A stretch of 64,000 nucleotides of DNA. Origin: Pusillimonas sp. T7-7 (GTDB lineage Bacteria > Pseudomonadota > Gammaproteobacteria > Burkholderiales > Burkholderiaceae_B). The DNA lies in assembly GCF_000209655.1 (NCBI RefSeq), contig NC_015458.1, positions 3,819,606-3,883,605 of the forward strand. The letters run 5' to 3'. The position numbers and the translations under genes were made by a program. Every line of letters starts with the position of its first letter. Within the stretch, counting starts at the first letter, position 1. Below are positions 18,851 to 26,611 of the stretch, in pieces. The notes beneath the pieces were generated by a model, which saw only the letters and a program-made list of their open reading frames with translations, did not search any database and was not told the origin of the DNA.

Positions 18851-18886
18851 GCTTATGGCTTGTTGGTCGCGCCGGACGGTATCTCT

Positions 18887-19210
18887 TTAATGCCGGTGAT
18901 GACGGTCATTGCGGCGGTTCCAACGGCGGTCATCGTCGCGCGACCGCCTGTAGTCCCGGTCGCGATAGCTATCGCGGGATCGATAGCTGCGGTCTTGCGT
19001 CAGTATGTTGCCCAGCAGGCCGCCGGCTGCCGCGCCGCCTATTGCATACAAGGGGTCGCCGCCGGAAATCACGGCGCCTGTTGCGGCGCCCAGTCCGGCG
19101 CCTATCATGGTGTTGTTGGCCCTGCGGTCATAAGACGAGGCACAGCCGGCAAGTACGAATGCCATCAGGCCAACGACGATAAGCCGTCCAAATTTGCCTT
19201 GTGCTTGCAT
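18887..19210 (-). CDS. Glycine-zipper lipoprotein
   Basis: A 107-residue envelope lipoprotein. The signal LIVVGLMAFVLAGC contains the lipobox LAGC with the lipidated cysteine at residue 23. The middle has a glycine zipper (MIGAGLGAATGAVISGG, then AIGGAAAGGLLGNIL) as in the SlyB/Rickettsia 17-kDa and OsmB-like groups. The C-terminal third is a highly charged Arg/Asp/His-rich tail of low complexity (SRDSYRDRDYRRSRDDD and RNDRHHRH). It sits alone, converging on the histidine-kinase gene. The role is probably outer-membrane structural or stress-related. Confidence 0.82.
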   Translation of the reverse strand: MQAQGKFGRLIVVGLMAFVLAGCASSYDRRANNTMIGAGLGAATGAVISGGDPLYAIGGAAAGGLLGNILTQDRSYRSRDSYRDRDYRRSRDDDRRWNRRNDRHHRH

Positions 19211-19519
19211 GATGTCGCTCCTGTTTGAAAGAAATATGGATCAAGCGTAGAGCGGCGGTAAGCGGGCCGCAAGCGCTGAAGGCGGTTTTGAAATGCATTG
19301 AAAAAAACACCGTTTTCATTGCCGTTTTTGTAATGGCTCTGCATTATTCATGGCATGTTTTGGTGACATTTGATGCTGTATGCAACAGCGGCAAGCGGCT
19401 GATTTCGGCTCTTGGCCCAGGTAAGCGATAATGTGCCGCGTGCAGGGAAGCCTTTAGCCTTCTACATGCAAGGCGCCGCAATTTTGTGGCAATTTTCAAT
19501 CATTCAACCTGGGCGTGAC
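19211..19519 (+). other. Intergenic region without recognisable features
   Basis: This 309-base gap lies between a lipoprotein gene and an FMN reductase gene transcribed divergently, so both promoters should be here. It is fairly A/T-rich around 19300-19380. I find no RNA gene, operator or credible small protein. Confidence 0.4.
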
Positions 19520-20077
19520 ATGAGCAAAGAACACTACACCGTCGGCATAATCGTTGGCAGCAATCGCAGTGCATCCATCAACCGTGCGTTGGCGCAAGGG
19601 ATCGCAAAGCTGAATGCGCCCACATTGCGCTTTCAAGACATCCGCATCGACGACCTGCCCGTGTACAACGGCGACCTTGAGGCGGCAAGACCTGATGTTG
19701 TCAATCGTTTCACCGCTGCTGTGGCAGCCGTGGATGCAGTGCTGTTCGTGACGCCTGAACATAACCGTTCCATCCCCGCAGTCCTGAAAAGCGCCATCGA
19801 CTGGGGTTCGAAGCCCGCCGACAAGAATGTCTGGCGCGACAAGCCTGTTGCAATCAGTGGTGCTTCACCGGGCGCCATCGGCACGGCAGTGGGCCAGCAG
19901 CATCTACGTCAGGTCATGGGTATTCTGGGCGCCACGGTGCTGGGAGGCGAAGCTTATATTTCGCTCAAACCGGGACAGCTCGACGAAGACGGCACGATAG
20001 CGGACGCCTCTTTGCGTGACTTTTTGCAGGCCTATATTGATCGCTTCGCCGTGCTGGTGGGCAAATTGGCGGGGTAG
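19520..20077 (+). CDS. NAD(P)H-dependent FMN reductase (ChrR/YieF-like)
   Basis: A 185-residue flavodoxin-like reductase that transfers electrons from NAD(P)H to FMN, quinones or chromate. VGIIVGSNRSASINRALA is the FMN phosphate loop, DDLPVYNGDLE and DAVLFVTPEHNRSIPAVLKSAIDWGSK hold the second FMN-binding block, and KPVAISGASPGAIGTAVGQQHLR the third. An upstream extension of the frame is ignored because ATG 19520 gives the normal N-terminus. It converges on the EamA transporter gene. The physiological acceptor is unknown. Confidence 0.9.
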   Translation: MSKEHYTVGIIVGSNRSASINRALAQGIAKLNAPTLRFQDIRIDDLPVYNGDLEAARPDVVNRFTAAVAAVDAVLFVTPEHNRSIPAVLKSAIDWGSKPADKNVWRDKPVAISGASPGAIGTAVGQQHLRQVMGILGATVLGGEAYISLKPGQLDEDGTIADASLRDFLQAYIDRFAVLVGKLAG

Positions 20078-20087
20078 CGTCCAGGAG

Positions 20088-20969
20088 TCAGGATTTGCGC
20101 ATGACCAGGTAAATGCCCGCAACGGCCAGCACCATGCCTGGCCAGGCCAGCACGGGAATGGCCTCGCCCAGTATGGGAAAGGCAAGCAGGGCGGTGGTGG
20201 GCGGCACCAGGCAGAATAGGGCGGAAACACGCGATGCCTCGCCGCGCCGGACCATGGCCAGCAGCAAGGAAATGGCAATGATGGAATTGCCTACGACCAG
20301 ATAGGCCAGGGAAGCAAACAGGCCTATGGTCCATTGCACCTGCATGGGTTCCAGCAAAAAAGCCAGGGGTGCGGCAACGGCCAGCCCGACGGTGTACTGA
20401 ATCATATTCGCCGAGATGGGGTGCACCTCGGTGCCGTAGCGTTTTTCCCATAAAGTGCCTCCCGTCATGCAAAGCAGGGCCAGCACGCCGTACAGCAACC
20501 CGGCTGTCGAGGCGACTTCTACCGCAGACTTGGCAAAAATGACGATGCCCGCACCCACGACGCCCATCAACAATCCGGCCCAGCGTATGGCGCCGACGCG
20601 TTCAGACGCGATGGCGGGAGCAAGCAGACCCACCAACAAAGGTTGCTGGGCGGTGATGATGGCCAGGGCGCCAGCCGATACGCCTTGTTTCAAGCTCAGA
20701 TAGGCAAATGAGAAGTAGCCAGCCTGCACCAGCAGCCCCACAATCGACAGATGCATCCAGACTTGGGGCGTGGCCGGCAACGGAGGACGAAGCCACAGGC
20801 AGGGGATGGCAAGAATCGCCACGACGCAGGCGTAGCGCAGCGCTAAAAATGTAAATGGGTCGGCGTAGGCCAGCCCCAGTTTCAGGAAGATGAAGCCGAA
20901 GGACCATAGCAACAGGAAGAGCGCGGGTGCAGCCGCAAGCCACAGCGGCGTTCCCTGTGAAGTCGGCAT
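20088..20969 (-). CDS. EamA/RhaT-family drug/metabolite transporter
   Basis: An inner-membrane protein of about 293 residues with ten predicted helices arranged as two EamA repeats. The first begins LWSFGFIFLKLGLAYADPFTFLALRY, the second LLYGVLALLCMTGGTLWEKRY. Such proteins export amino acids or other metabolites; the substrate cannot be deduced. ATG 20969 is chosen, since the longer frame would overlap the upstream DUF2214 gene by 41 bases. Same strand as that gene, so possibly cotranscribed. Confidence 0.88.
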   Translation of the reverse strand: MPTSQGTPLWLAAAPALFLLLWSFGFIFLKLGLAYADPFTFLALRYACVVAILAIPCLWLRPPLPATPQVWMHLSIVGLLVQAGYFSFAYLSLKQGVSAGALAIITAQQPLLVGLLAPAIASERVGAIRWAGLLMGVVGAGIVIFAKSAVEVASTAGLLYGVLALLCMTGGTLWEKRYGTEVHPISANMIQYTVGLAVAAPLAFLLEPMQVQWTIGLFASLAYLVVGNSIIAISLLLAMVRRGEASRVSALFCLVPPTTALLAFPILGEAIPVLAWPGMVLAVAGIYLVMRKS

Positions 20970-21006
20970 CAGCTTGGCCGGAATAACGGCAGCCGGCGTG
21001 CTCGGA

Positions 21007-21459
21007 TCAAGCCAGGCTGCCCACGCCGCGCGCCATGAGCGCCGCACAGAGAATCAGTGCCGCCAGGGCGATCAGTTCGAGCTTGATAGTGCGGCGCAAC
21101 TGTTGCATTTTTTGGGGTGAGGGGGCAGGCGCCCGGCCGGCTTTGATTTCGGATCGCCACGACAGGAATTCTTTGGTTGGCTGTATGGACAGTATGCCGA
21201 TAAGTACGAACAGAGCCAGTTTCAGCAGGAAAGGAATGTTGCTGAAGTAAAACGCAGCGCCTTTCTCAAAATAGAAAACGCGCAGCAGGCCAATGATCAG
21301 CACGGCGCCCGCCATTGCGCCAAAAATCATATCGGCAAACACCAGCTTGCGGGCCAGGGAGACGGTCAGGTGCTCACGCGTTAACGTAAACTCGACCGCC
21401 AGGGCGGCGACCAGGGCAAAAGCGGCAAAGTGGTGCAGGAAAGCAAATAATGAGCTCAA
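21007..21459 (-). CDS. DUF2214 family membrane protein
   Basis: A 150-residue inner-membrane protein with four hydrophobic segments (about residues 1-22, 40-62, 74-92 and 128-148). The MSSLFAFLHHFAAFALVAALAVEF start with paired histidines and the FYFSNIPFLLKLALF segment match the DUF2214 family, whose function is not known. The positively charged loop KAGRAPAPSPQKMQQLRR separates helices 3 and 4. It lies upstream of the EamA transporter gene on the same strand. Confidence 0.8.
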   Translation of the reverse strand: MSSLFAFLHHFAAFALVAALAVEFTLTREHLTVSLARKLVFADMIFGAMAGAVLIIGLLRVFYFEKGAAFYFSNIPFLLKLALFVLIGILSIQPTKEFLSWRSEIKAGRAPAPSPQKMQQLRRTIKLELIALAALILCAALMARGVGSLA

Positions 21460-21550
21460 GGTGCTTCCTTTATAACGAGTGCAGGCAAGGGGTTATGATC
21501 AGGCATTCTGAACCTCGTCGCAAGACATTCAAAGAAAATAAAGCAGCAGG

Positions 21551-22777
21551 ATGGCATCCACACAACCCCGCGCCGAAAGCGTCCCTGTCTCATCGTCGCC
21601 TCGTAGCCGAGTGGCGACGATATTGTTGGGTTTCAGCCTGATGCTGATCGCTTTCAATTTGCGGCCCCTGTTTGCCAGCCTGTCTGTGTTATTGCCCGAT
21701 GTGCTGCAACAAACCGGCTTGTCATCCGCCGGCGCTGGCTATCTGACGACATTGCCGGTGCTGTGCCTGGGTGTTTTTGCGCCTTTGGCGCCAAAAATAG
21801 CGGAAAGAATCGGGCCGGAACGCACGCTGCTGCTTGTGTTGCTGGTGCTGATGGCGGGAACGGCGCTGCGTGGGGTGGGGAATATGCCAGCGCTGTTTCT
21901 GGGCTCAGCCTTGGCGGGGGCGGCGATCGCCACGGGCAATGTCTTGCTGCCCAGCGTGGTCAAGCGTGATTTTTCCGGCCAAGCCGCCCTGATGACGGGC
22001 CTCTACACCATGGCCTTGTGTGGCGGTGCTGCTTCGGCGGCAGCCTTGACGCTGCCTATAGCGCATGTTTTCGATGGTTCCTGGCGGGTGGGCCTGGCGG
22101 TTTGGGCGGTACCCGCCGCGCTGGTGGCATTGATCTGGGCGCCGCAAGCTCTGCGGATGCGCTCAGTGTCCGGGCGAACACGACGTCCGGCAAGCAGTTT
22201 GTGGCGTGATCCGCTGGCCTGGCATGTAACCTTTTTTATGGGCCTGCAGTCTGCCCTGGCGTATTGCGTGATGGGCTGGATGGCGCCCATCCTGCGGGCT
22301 CGTGGCCTGGATGGCATCGAGGCGGGACTGGTTGCATCGGTATCCATCATGGTGCAGGTTGTGACGTGTCTGCTGGTGCCTGCCCTGGCATTGCGATTCA
22401 AAGATCAGAAATGGATTAATGTGAGCCTGGGCATGGTCGCCGCCATCGGGCTTCTAGGCATGCTGTACGCCCCCTTATCCACCGTCTGGGGATGGGCGGT
22501 ATTCCAGGGTATAGGGCAGGGCGGCTTGTTCGCCATGGCCATGATGGTCATTGTGCTGCGATCGCCCGATTCGCACGTGGCGGCGCGTTTGTCCGGCATG
22601 GCCCAGGGGGTCGGCTATGTGCTGGCGGCATTTGGCCCCTTGCTGGTCGGGCTGCTGCACAGCCTGACGGGCAGCTACGATGCAAGCGGGTGGTTGTTCA
22701 TGGTGCTGGGGCTATTGGTTGCCTTGAACGGCTGGGGCGCCGGCCGGGCCTTGTTGGTGCAGGACTTGCCCCTGTAA
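21551..22777 (+). CDS. MFS transporter, CynX/NimT family
   Basis: A 408-residue major-facilitator protein with twelve predicted helices. LIAFNLRPLFASLSVLLPDV near residue 35 is the typical opening of the CynX/NimT/YeaN group (cyanate or nitroimidazole-related exporters), and the loop-2 region APKIAERIGPERTLLLVLLVL follows. The second half begins at about residue 220 (WHVTFFMGLQSALAYCVMGWMAP). ATG 21551 has AGCAGG a few bases upstream. Transcribed alone and ended by a strong hairpin. The substrate is unknown. Confidence 0.88.
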   Translation: MASTQPRAESVPVSSSPRSRVATILLGFSLMLIAFNLRPLFASLSVLLPDVLQQTGLSSAGAGYLTTLPVLCLGVFAPLAPKIAERIGPERTLLLVLLVLMAGTALRGVGNMPALFLGSALAGAAIATGNVLLPSVVKRDFSGQAALMTGLYTMALCGGAASAAALTLPIAHVFDGSWRVGLAVWAVPAALVALIWAPQALRMRSVSGRTRRPASSLWRDPLAWHVTFFMGLQSALAYCVMGWMAPILRARGLDGIEAGLVASVSIMVQVVTCLLVPALALRFKDQKWINVSLGMVAAIGLLGMLYAPLSTVWGWAVFQGIGQGGLFAMAMMVIVLRSPDSHVAARLSGMAQGVGYVLAAFGPLLVGLLHSLTGSYDASGWLFMVLGLLVALNGWGAGRALLVQDLPL

Positions 22778-22875
22778 TGTAGGGGTTGTAAACTATCTTG
22801 GTCGTCTATGTTTTGGCGGCGCGTATTCGGCTGAAGCAGCTTGATGTTATTTTGCTCTTGGCCCCATACAGCAAG

Positions 22876-22899
22876 CACGGAGTCGCCTCCGTGTTTTTT
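22876..22899 (+). terminator. Rho-independent terminator of the MFS transporter gene
   Basis: CACGGAG, a TCGC loop and CTCCGTG form a perfect seven-pair stem followed by six T residues. It insulates the ahpC promoter just downstream. Confidence 0.87.
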
Positions 22900-22911
22900 C
22901 GGGTCTACGTA

Positions 22912-22948
22912 ATAGAGTAAGGCTATTGGATTAATAATATTAATCAAT
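22912..22948 (+). promoter_or_regulatory. OxyR-like binding site upstream of ahpC
   Basis: Four tetramers at seven-base spacing read ATAG, CTAT, ATAA, CAAT. The OxyR consensus is ATAG-N7-CTAT-N7-ATAG-N7-CTAT, so 14 of 16 positions match with exact spacing. The site ends 74 bases before the ahpC start, a normal activator position. Confidence 0.75.
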
Positions 22949-22959
22949 TTTACAAATCA

Positions 22960-22974
22960 ATAGTGAGTGCCTAT
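22960..22974 (+). promoter_or_regulatory. Second OxyR-like half-site near ahpC
   Basis: A perfect ATAG-N7-CTAT dimer half-site, 48 bases before the ahpC start. It is out of register with the upstream site by four bases, so it is either an independent contact or lies across the promoter core. Confidence 0.5.
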
Positions 22975-23022
22975 ACTGATGACTTGTACAGATTTTTCAA
23001 CCCTTTCAGACAAGGAAACGCA

Positions 23023-23586
23023 ATGTCCCTGATCAACACCAAAATCAAACCATTTAAAGCAACCGCATACCACAATGGCAAGTTCGTTGACGTCAGCGAC
23101 GAATCCGTAGCGGGAAAATGGTCGGTTTTCGTTTTCTACCCTGCCGACTTTACATTCGTGTGCCCAACCGAACTGGAAGACTTGGCCGAGCAATACGCTG
23201 AATTCCAGAAGCACGGCGTCGAAATCTACAGCGTTTCGACCGATACGCATTTCTCGCACAAAGCATGGCACGACACTTCCGATGCTATCGGCAAAGTGAC
23301 TTACCCCATGATCGCCGACCCCACCCATGTTCTGGCCAAGAACTTCGAAGTTCTGATTGAAGAAGAAGGCGTGGCTCTGCGCGGTACTTTCGTGGTCAAC
23401 CCAGAAGGCGAAATCAAGGTCATGGAAGTCCACGACAACGGTATTGGCCGCGTTGCGTCCGAACTGCTGCGCAAGGTCAAGGCCGCTCAATACATCGCCG
23501 CTCATCCCGGTGAAGTTTGCCCCGCCAAATGGGAAGAAGGCGCCAAGACCCTGACTCCTTCGCTCGACCTGGTCGGCAAAATCTAA
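23023..23586 (+). CDS. ahpC: Alkyl hydroperoxide reductase subunit C (2-Cys peroxiredoxin)
   Basis: AhpC reduces hydrogen peroxide and organic hydroperoxides. The 187-residue protein has the peroxidatic cysteine in [13 protein letters not shown] (Cys47) and the resolving cysteine in [10 protein letters not shown] (Cys166), both in place. [15 protein letters not shown] and the [12 protein letters not shown] segment are typical of the AhpF-reduced class. An N-terminal 20-residue extension of the frame is dismissed in favour of ATG 23023 with AAGGAAA upstream. ahpF follows 108 bases later. OxyR-like sites lie upstream. Confidence 0.97.
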   Translation: MSLINTKIKPFKATAYHNGKFVDVSDESVAGKWSVFVFYPADFTFVCPTELEDLAEQYAEFQKHGVEIYSVSTDTHFSHKAWHDTSDAIGKVTYPMIADPTHVLAKNFEVLIEEEGVALRGTFVVNPEGEIKVMEVHDNGIGRVASELLRKVKAAQYIAAHPGEVCPAKWEEGAKTLTPSLDLVGKI

Positions 23587-23694
23587 GTAAACGCTCGCTT
23601 GCGATAAGCGGGTACGTTATATAGCCGCTGCGTACGGGCCATGAGCTTGTATGCAGCTCTCCAGAAATTCCTCTTATCATGAAGGTGACTCGTT

Positions 23695-25293
23695 ATGTTG
23701 GATGCAAATCTTAAAACCCAGTTGAAATCCTATATGGAAATGGTCTCGCAACCCATCGAGATCGTGGCGTGCCTGGACGATGGCGCCAAGTCCCGTGAAT
23801 TGCGTGAACTGCTCCAGGAAATCGAAGGGATGTCGGACAAGATTTCGCTGACCGAACGTAACGACAGCGACGAGCGCAAGCCATCGTTCACCATCAACCG
23901 CAGCGGCACCGACATCAGTGTGCGCTTTGCGGGCATCCCCATGGGTCACGAATTTACATCGCTGGTGCTGGCATTGCTGCAAGTTGGCGGCCATGCCATC
24001 AAGCTGGACGAGTCCGTGATCGAACAAATTCGCAATCTTGATGGCGACTTCAAGTTTGAAACCTATTTTTCCTTGTCCTGCCAGAACTGCCCTGACGTGG
24101 TTCAGGCACTGAACGTCATGTCCATCATCAACCCGCGTATTCAGCACGTGGCCATCGATGGCGCCTTGTTCCAGGACGAAGTCGACGCGCGACAAATCAT
24201 GTCTGTGCCGACCATGTTCCTGAATGGCGAAGTGTTCGGGCAAGGCCGCTCCAGCGTCGAGGAAATCCTGGCCAGGCTGGATACTGGCGCCGCAGCACGC
24301 CGGGCTGAAGAAATCAGCGCCAAGGAAGCCTACGATGTACTGATTGTCGGTGGCGGTCCCGCCGGCGCGGCGGCAGCCGTTTATGCCGCTCGCAAGGGCA
24401 TACGCACAGGTATCGTGGCTGAACGTTTTGGCGGGCAGGTGCTCGACACCATGGCCATCGAAAACTTCATTTCGGTGAAAGAAACTGAAGGGCCCAAGTT
24501 CGCGGCAGCGCTGGAGCAGCACGTCAAGGATTACGACGTTGACATCATGAACCTGCAAAAGGCCCAGGCGCTGGTGCCTGGCAAGGGCTTGACCGAAGTC
24601 CGTCTGGCCGATGGCGGTGTCGTGAAAGGCAAGACTGTCATTCTGGCAACCGGCGCGCGCTGGCGCGAAATCAACGTGCCCGGCGAGCGCGAATACCGCA
24701 ACAACGGTGTGGCCTACTGCCCGCACTGCGATGGTCCTTTGTTCAAGGGCAAGCGTGTGGCAGTTATTGGCGGTGGCAACTCCGGTGTTGAAGCGGCCAT
24801 TGATCTGGCCGGCCTGGTCGCGCATGTAACGCTTATTGAGTTTGGCGATGCCTTGCGTGCCGATGCCGTGTTGCAGCGCAAGCTGCGCAGCCTGTCCAAC
24901 GTGACCGTCATCATGTCGGCCCAAACCACCGAAATCCATGGCGATGGCAAGAAGGTCAATGGTCTGTCTTATAAAGACCGGACCACTGGCGAAACGCTTA
25001 AAGTCGAACTGGAGGGTGTTTTCGTCCAGATCGGTCTGGTGCCCAATACCGAATGGCTGAAAGACACGCTGGCCTTGTCGCGTCATGGTGAAATCGAAAT
25101 CGACGCCAAGGGGAAGACCTCCTTGCCCGGCGTATTTGCCGCCGGCGATTGCACCACCGTGCCTTACAAGCAGATCGTGATTTCGGCTGGCGACGGCGCC
25201 AAGGCGGCGCTCAGTGCCTTTGATCATCTGATACGCACTTCGGTGTCGGATGTTGACGAAACCGAGACAGTTCTTGAAACCGTGTCAGCCTGA
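23695..25293 (+). CDS. ahpF: Alkyl hydroperoxide reductase subunit F
   Basis: AhpF moves electrons from NADH through FAD and two disulphides to AhpC. The 532-residue protein has the N-terminal double thioredoxin-fold domain with [10 protein letters not shown] (Cys129/Cys132). A linker leads to FAD-binding [21 protein letters not shown] (from about 216), the reactive pair in AYCPHCDGP (Cys342/Cys345), NADH-binding [19 protein letters not shown], and the terminal [15 protein letters not shown]. All catalytic cysteines are present. Followed by a strong terminator, so ahpC-ahpF form one unit. Confidence 0.97.
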   Translation: MLDANLKTQLKSYMEMVSQPIEIVACLDDGAKSRELRELLQEIEGMSDKISLTERNDSDERKPSFTINRSGTDISVRFAGIPMGHEFTSLVLALLQVGGHAIKLDESVIEQIRNLDGDFKFETYFSLSCQNCPDVVQALNVMSIINPRIQHVAIDGALFQDEVDARQIMSVPTMFLNGEVFGQGRSSVEEILARLDTGAAARRAEEISAKEAYDVLIVGGGPAGAAAAVYAARKGIRTGIVAERFGGQVLDTMAIENFISVKETEGPKFAAALEQHVKDYDVDIMNLQKAQALVPGKGLTEVRLADGGVVKGKTVILATGARWREINVPGEREYRNNGVAYCPHCDGPLFKGKRVAVIGGGNSGVEAAIDLAGLVAHVTLIEFGDALRADAVLQRKLRSLSNVTVIMSAQTTEIHGDGKKVNGLSYKDRTTGETLKVELEGVFVQIGLVPNTEWLKDTLALSRHGEIEIDAKGKTSLPGVFAAGDCTTVPYKQIVISAGDGAKAALSAFDHLIRTSVSDVDETETVLETVSA

Positions 25294-25326
25294 GGCCCCG
25301 CAGCCTAAGGCTTTGTCCTGACCCTG

Positions 25327-25365
25327 ATCCCCGCAAGGCGTGCGCCTTTGCGGGGATTTTTCTTT
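25327..25365 (+). terminator. Rho-independent terminator after ahpF
   Basis: ATCCCCGCAAGG pairs with CCTTTGCGGGGAT (one G-T wobble) around a short loop and is followed by TTTTCTTT. It lies 33 bases past the ahpF stop. Confidence 0.85.
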
Positions 25366-25478
25366 CTGCTGATTGCTGCTGGCGCAAAGCCTGCCGGCGA
25401 CGGATACGCCGGCTGCTGTGTTCATACATTAAAATCGGTCATCACTTTGATTAAATGAATGAAAAGGACCCACCGGAC

Positions 25479-26462
25479 ATGGATGAAAAAATCAGAATTG
25501 GAATCGTCGGTTACGGAAACCTCGGGCGTGGCGTGGAACATGCCATTGCACAAAATCCCGACATGGCGCTGGTGGGTGTTTTCAGCCGCCGTGATCCAGC
25601 CAGTGTGCAAACCTTGAAGGGTGTTCCGGTCCATCCGCTGGCGAATATTGGTGATTTCAAGAACGATATCGATGTCCTGATTTTGTGCGGCGGTTCCAAG
25701 AACGACTTGCCCGAGCAGGGGCCTGCTCTGGCTGCGCTGTTCAATACGGTAGACAGCTACGATACCCACGCCAAAATTCCTGAATATTTCGATGCGGTCA
25801 ATAAATCTGCCGAGTCGGGCGACAACATTGCACTGATTTCGGTAGGCTGGGATCCGGGCCTGTTTTCATTGAACCGTTTGTTTGGCGAAGCGGTGCTGCC
25901 GCAGGGCGCTACCTATACCTTTTGGGGCAAGGGGCTGAGCCAGGGGCATTCCGATGCCGTGCGCCGGGTAGCGGGGGTCAAGGCGGCTGTGCAATACACC
26001 ATACCTGCGGCCGATGCCGTCGAGCAGGTGCGCAGCGGGTCACTGCCCAGCCTGTCGACGCGTCAGAAGCATACGCGTGAATGCTTTGTTGTTCTTGAAT
26101 CAGGTGCGGATGCGGTCCAGGTCGAGCAGGCTATTGTGACCATGCCGGATTACTTTGCCGACTACGATACCAGCGTCAACTTCATCAGCGAAGCAGAACT
26201 GAAGCGTGATCATGCGGCCATGCCTCACGGCGGCTTCGTGATCCGCAGCGGTAAAACCGGCCAGGGTTCAACCCAGGTCATTGAGTATTCGCTGAAACTG
26301 GAAAGCAATCCGGAGTTCACCTCCAGTGTGTTGGTGGCGTATGCCCGTGCGGTGTTCCGGCTGAGTGGTCAGGGGCAGACTGGCGCCAGAACCGTGTTTG
26401 ACGTGGCTCCTGGCCTGCTGTCACCGAAAACGCCGGCGGAGTTACGCAAAGAGCTGCTTTAA
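25479..26462 (+). CDS. ddh: Meso-diaminopimelate D-dehydrogenase
   Basis: Ddh reductively aminates tetrahydrodipicolinate to meso-diaminopimelate in one NADPH-dependent step, bypassing the succinylase branch of lysine and peptidoglycan synthesis. RIGIVGYGNLGRGVEHAI is the Rossmann loop. GVFSRRDP, VDSYDTHAKIPEYFDAVN, ISVGWDPGLFSLNRLFGEAV and FWGKGLSQGHSDAVRR are the family active-site blocks. ATG 25479 has AGGA ten bases upstream; ATG 25455 has none, so the shorter 327-residue protein is preferred. A stand-alone gene with hairpins on both sides. Confidence 0.93.
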   Translation: MDEKIRIGIVGYGNLGRGVEHAIAQNPDMALVGVFSRRDPASVQTLKGVPVHPLANIGDFKNDIDVLILCGGSKNDLPEQGPALAALFNTVDSYDTHAKIPEYFDAVNKSAESGDNIALISVGWDPGLFSLNRLFGEAVLPQGATYTFWGKGLSQGHSDAVRRVAGVKAAVQYTIPAADAVEQVRSGSLPSLSTRQKHTRECFVVLESGADAVQVEQAIVTMPDYFADYDTSVNFISEAELKRDHAAMPHGGFVIRSGKTGQGSTQVIEYSLKLESNPEFTSSVLVAYARAVFRLSGQGQTGARTVFDVAPGLLSPKTPAELRKELL

Positions 26463-26480
26463 AAAATAGAGCTTGAATTT

Positions 26481-26515
26481 AACGAGCCGCCTGCCGCGCG
26501 GCTCGTTGCATTTTG
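26481..26515 (+). terminator. Probable terminator after ddh
   Basis: AACGAGCCGC and GCGGCTCGTT form a perfect ten-pair stem around a seven-base loop, 18 bases past the stop. The following GCATTTTG tract is only moderately T-rich, so termination may be partial. Confidence 0.6.
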
Positions 26516-26611
26516 TATTGTCACGTTGCATGAGGCGTTGTTTGCCCGCTTACAATAAGGGCACTTGCCAACCGCCTGGCGGCCCTGGCTACAAACATTG
26601 GGGTGACGACG

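Noticed and set aside
23677..25227. A 516-residue open frame opposite ahpF
   Set aside because: Shadow of ahpF, whose domains and catalytic cysteines are all intact.
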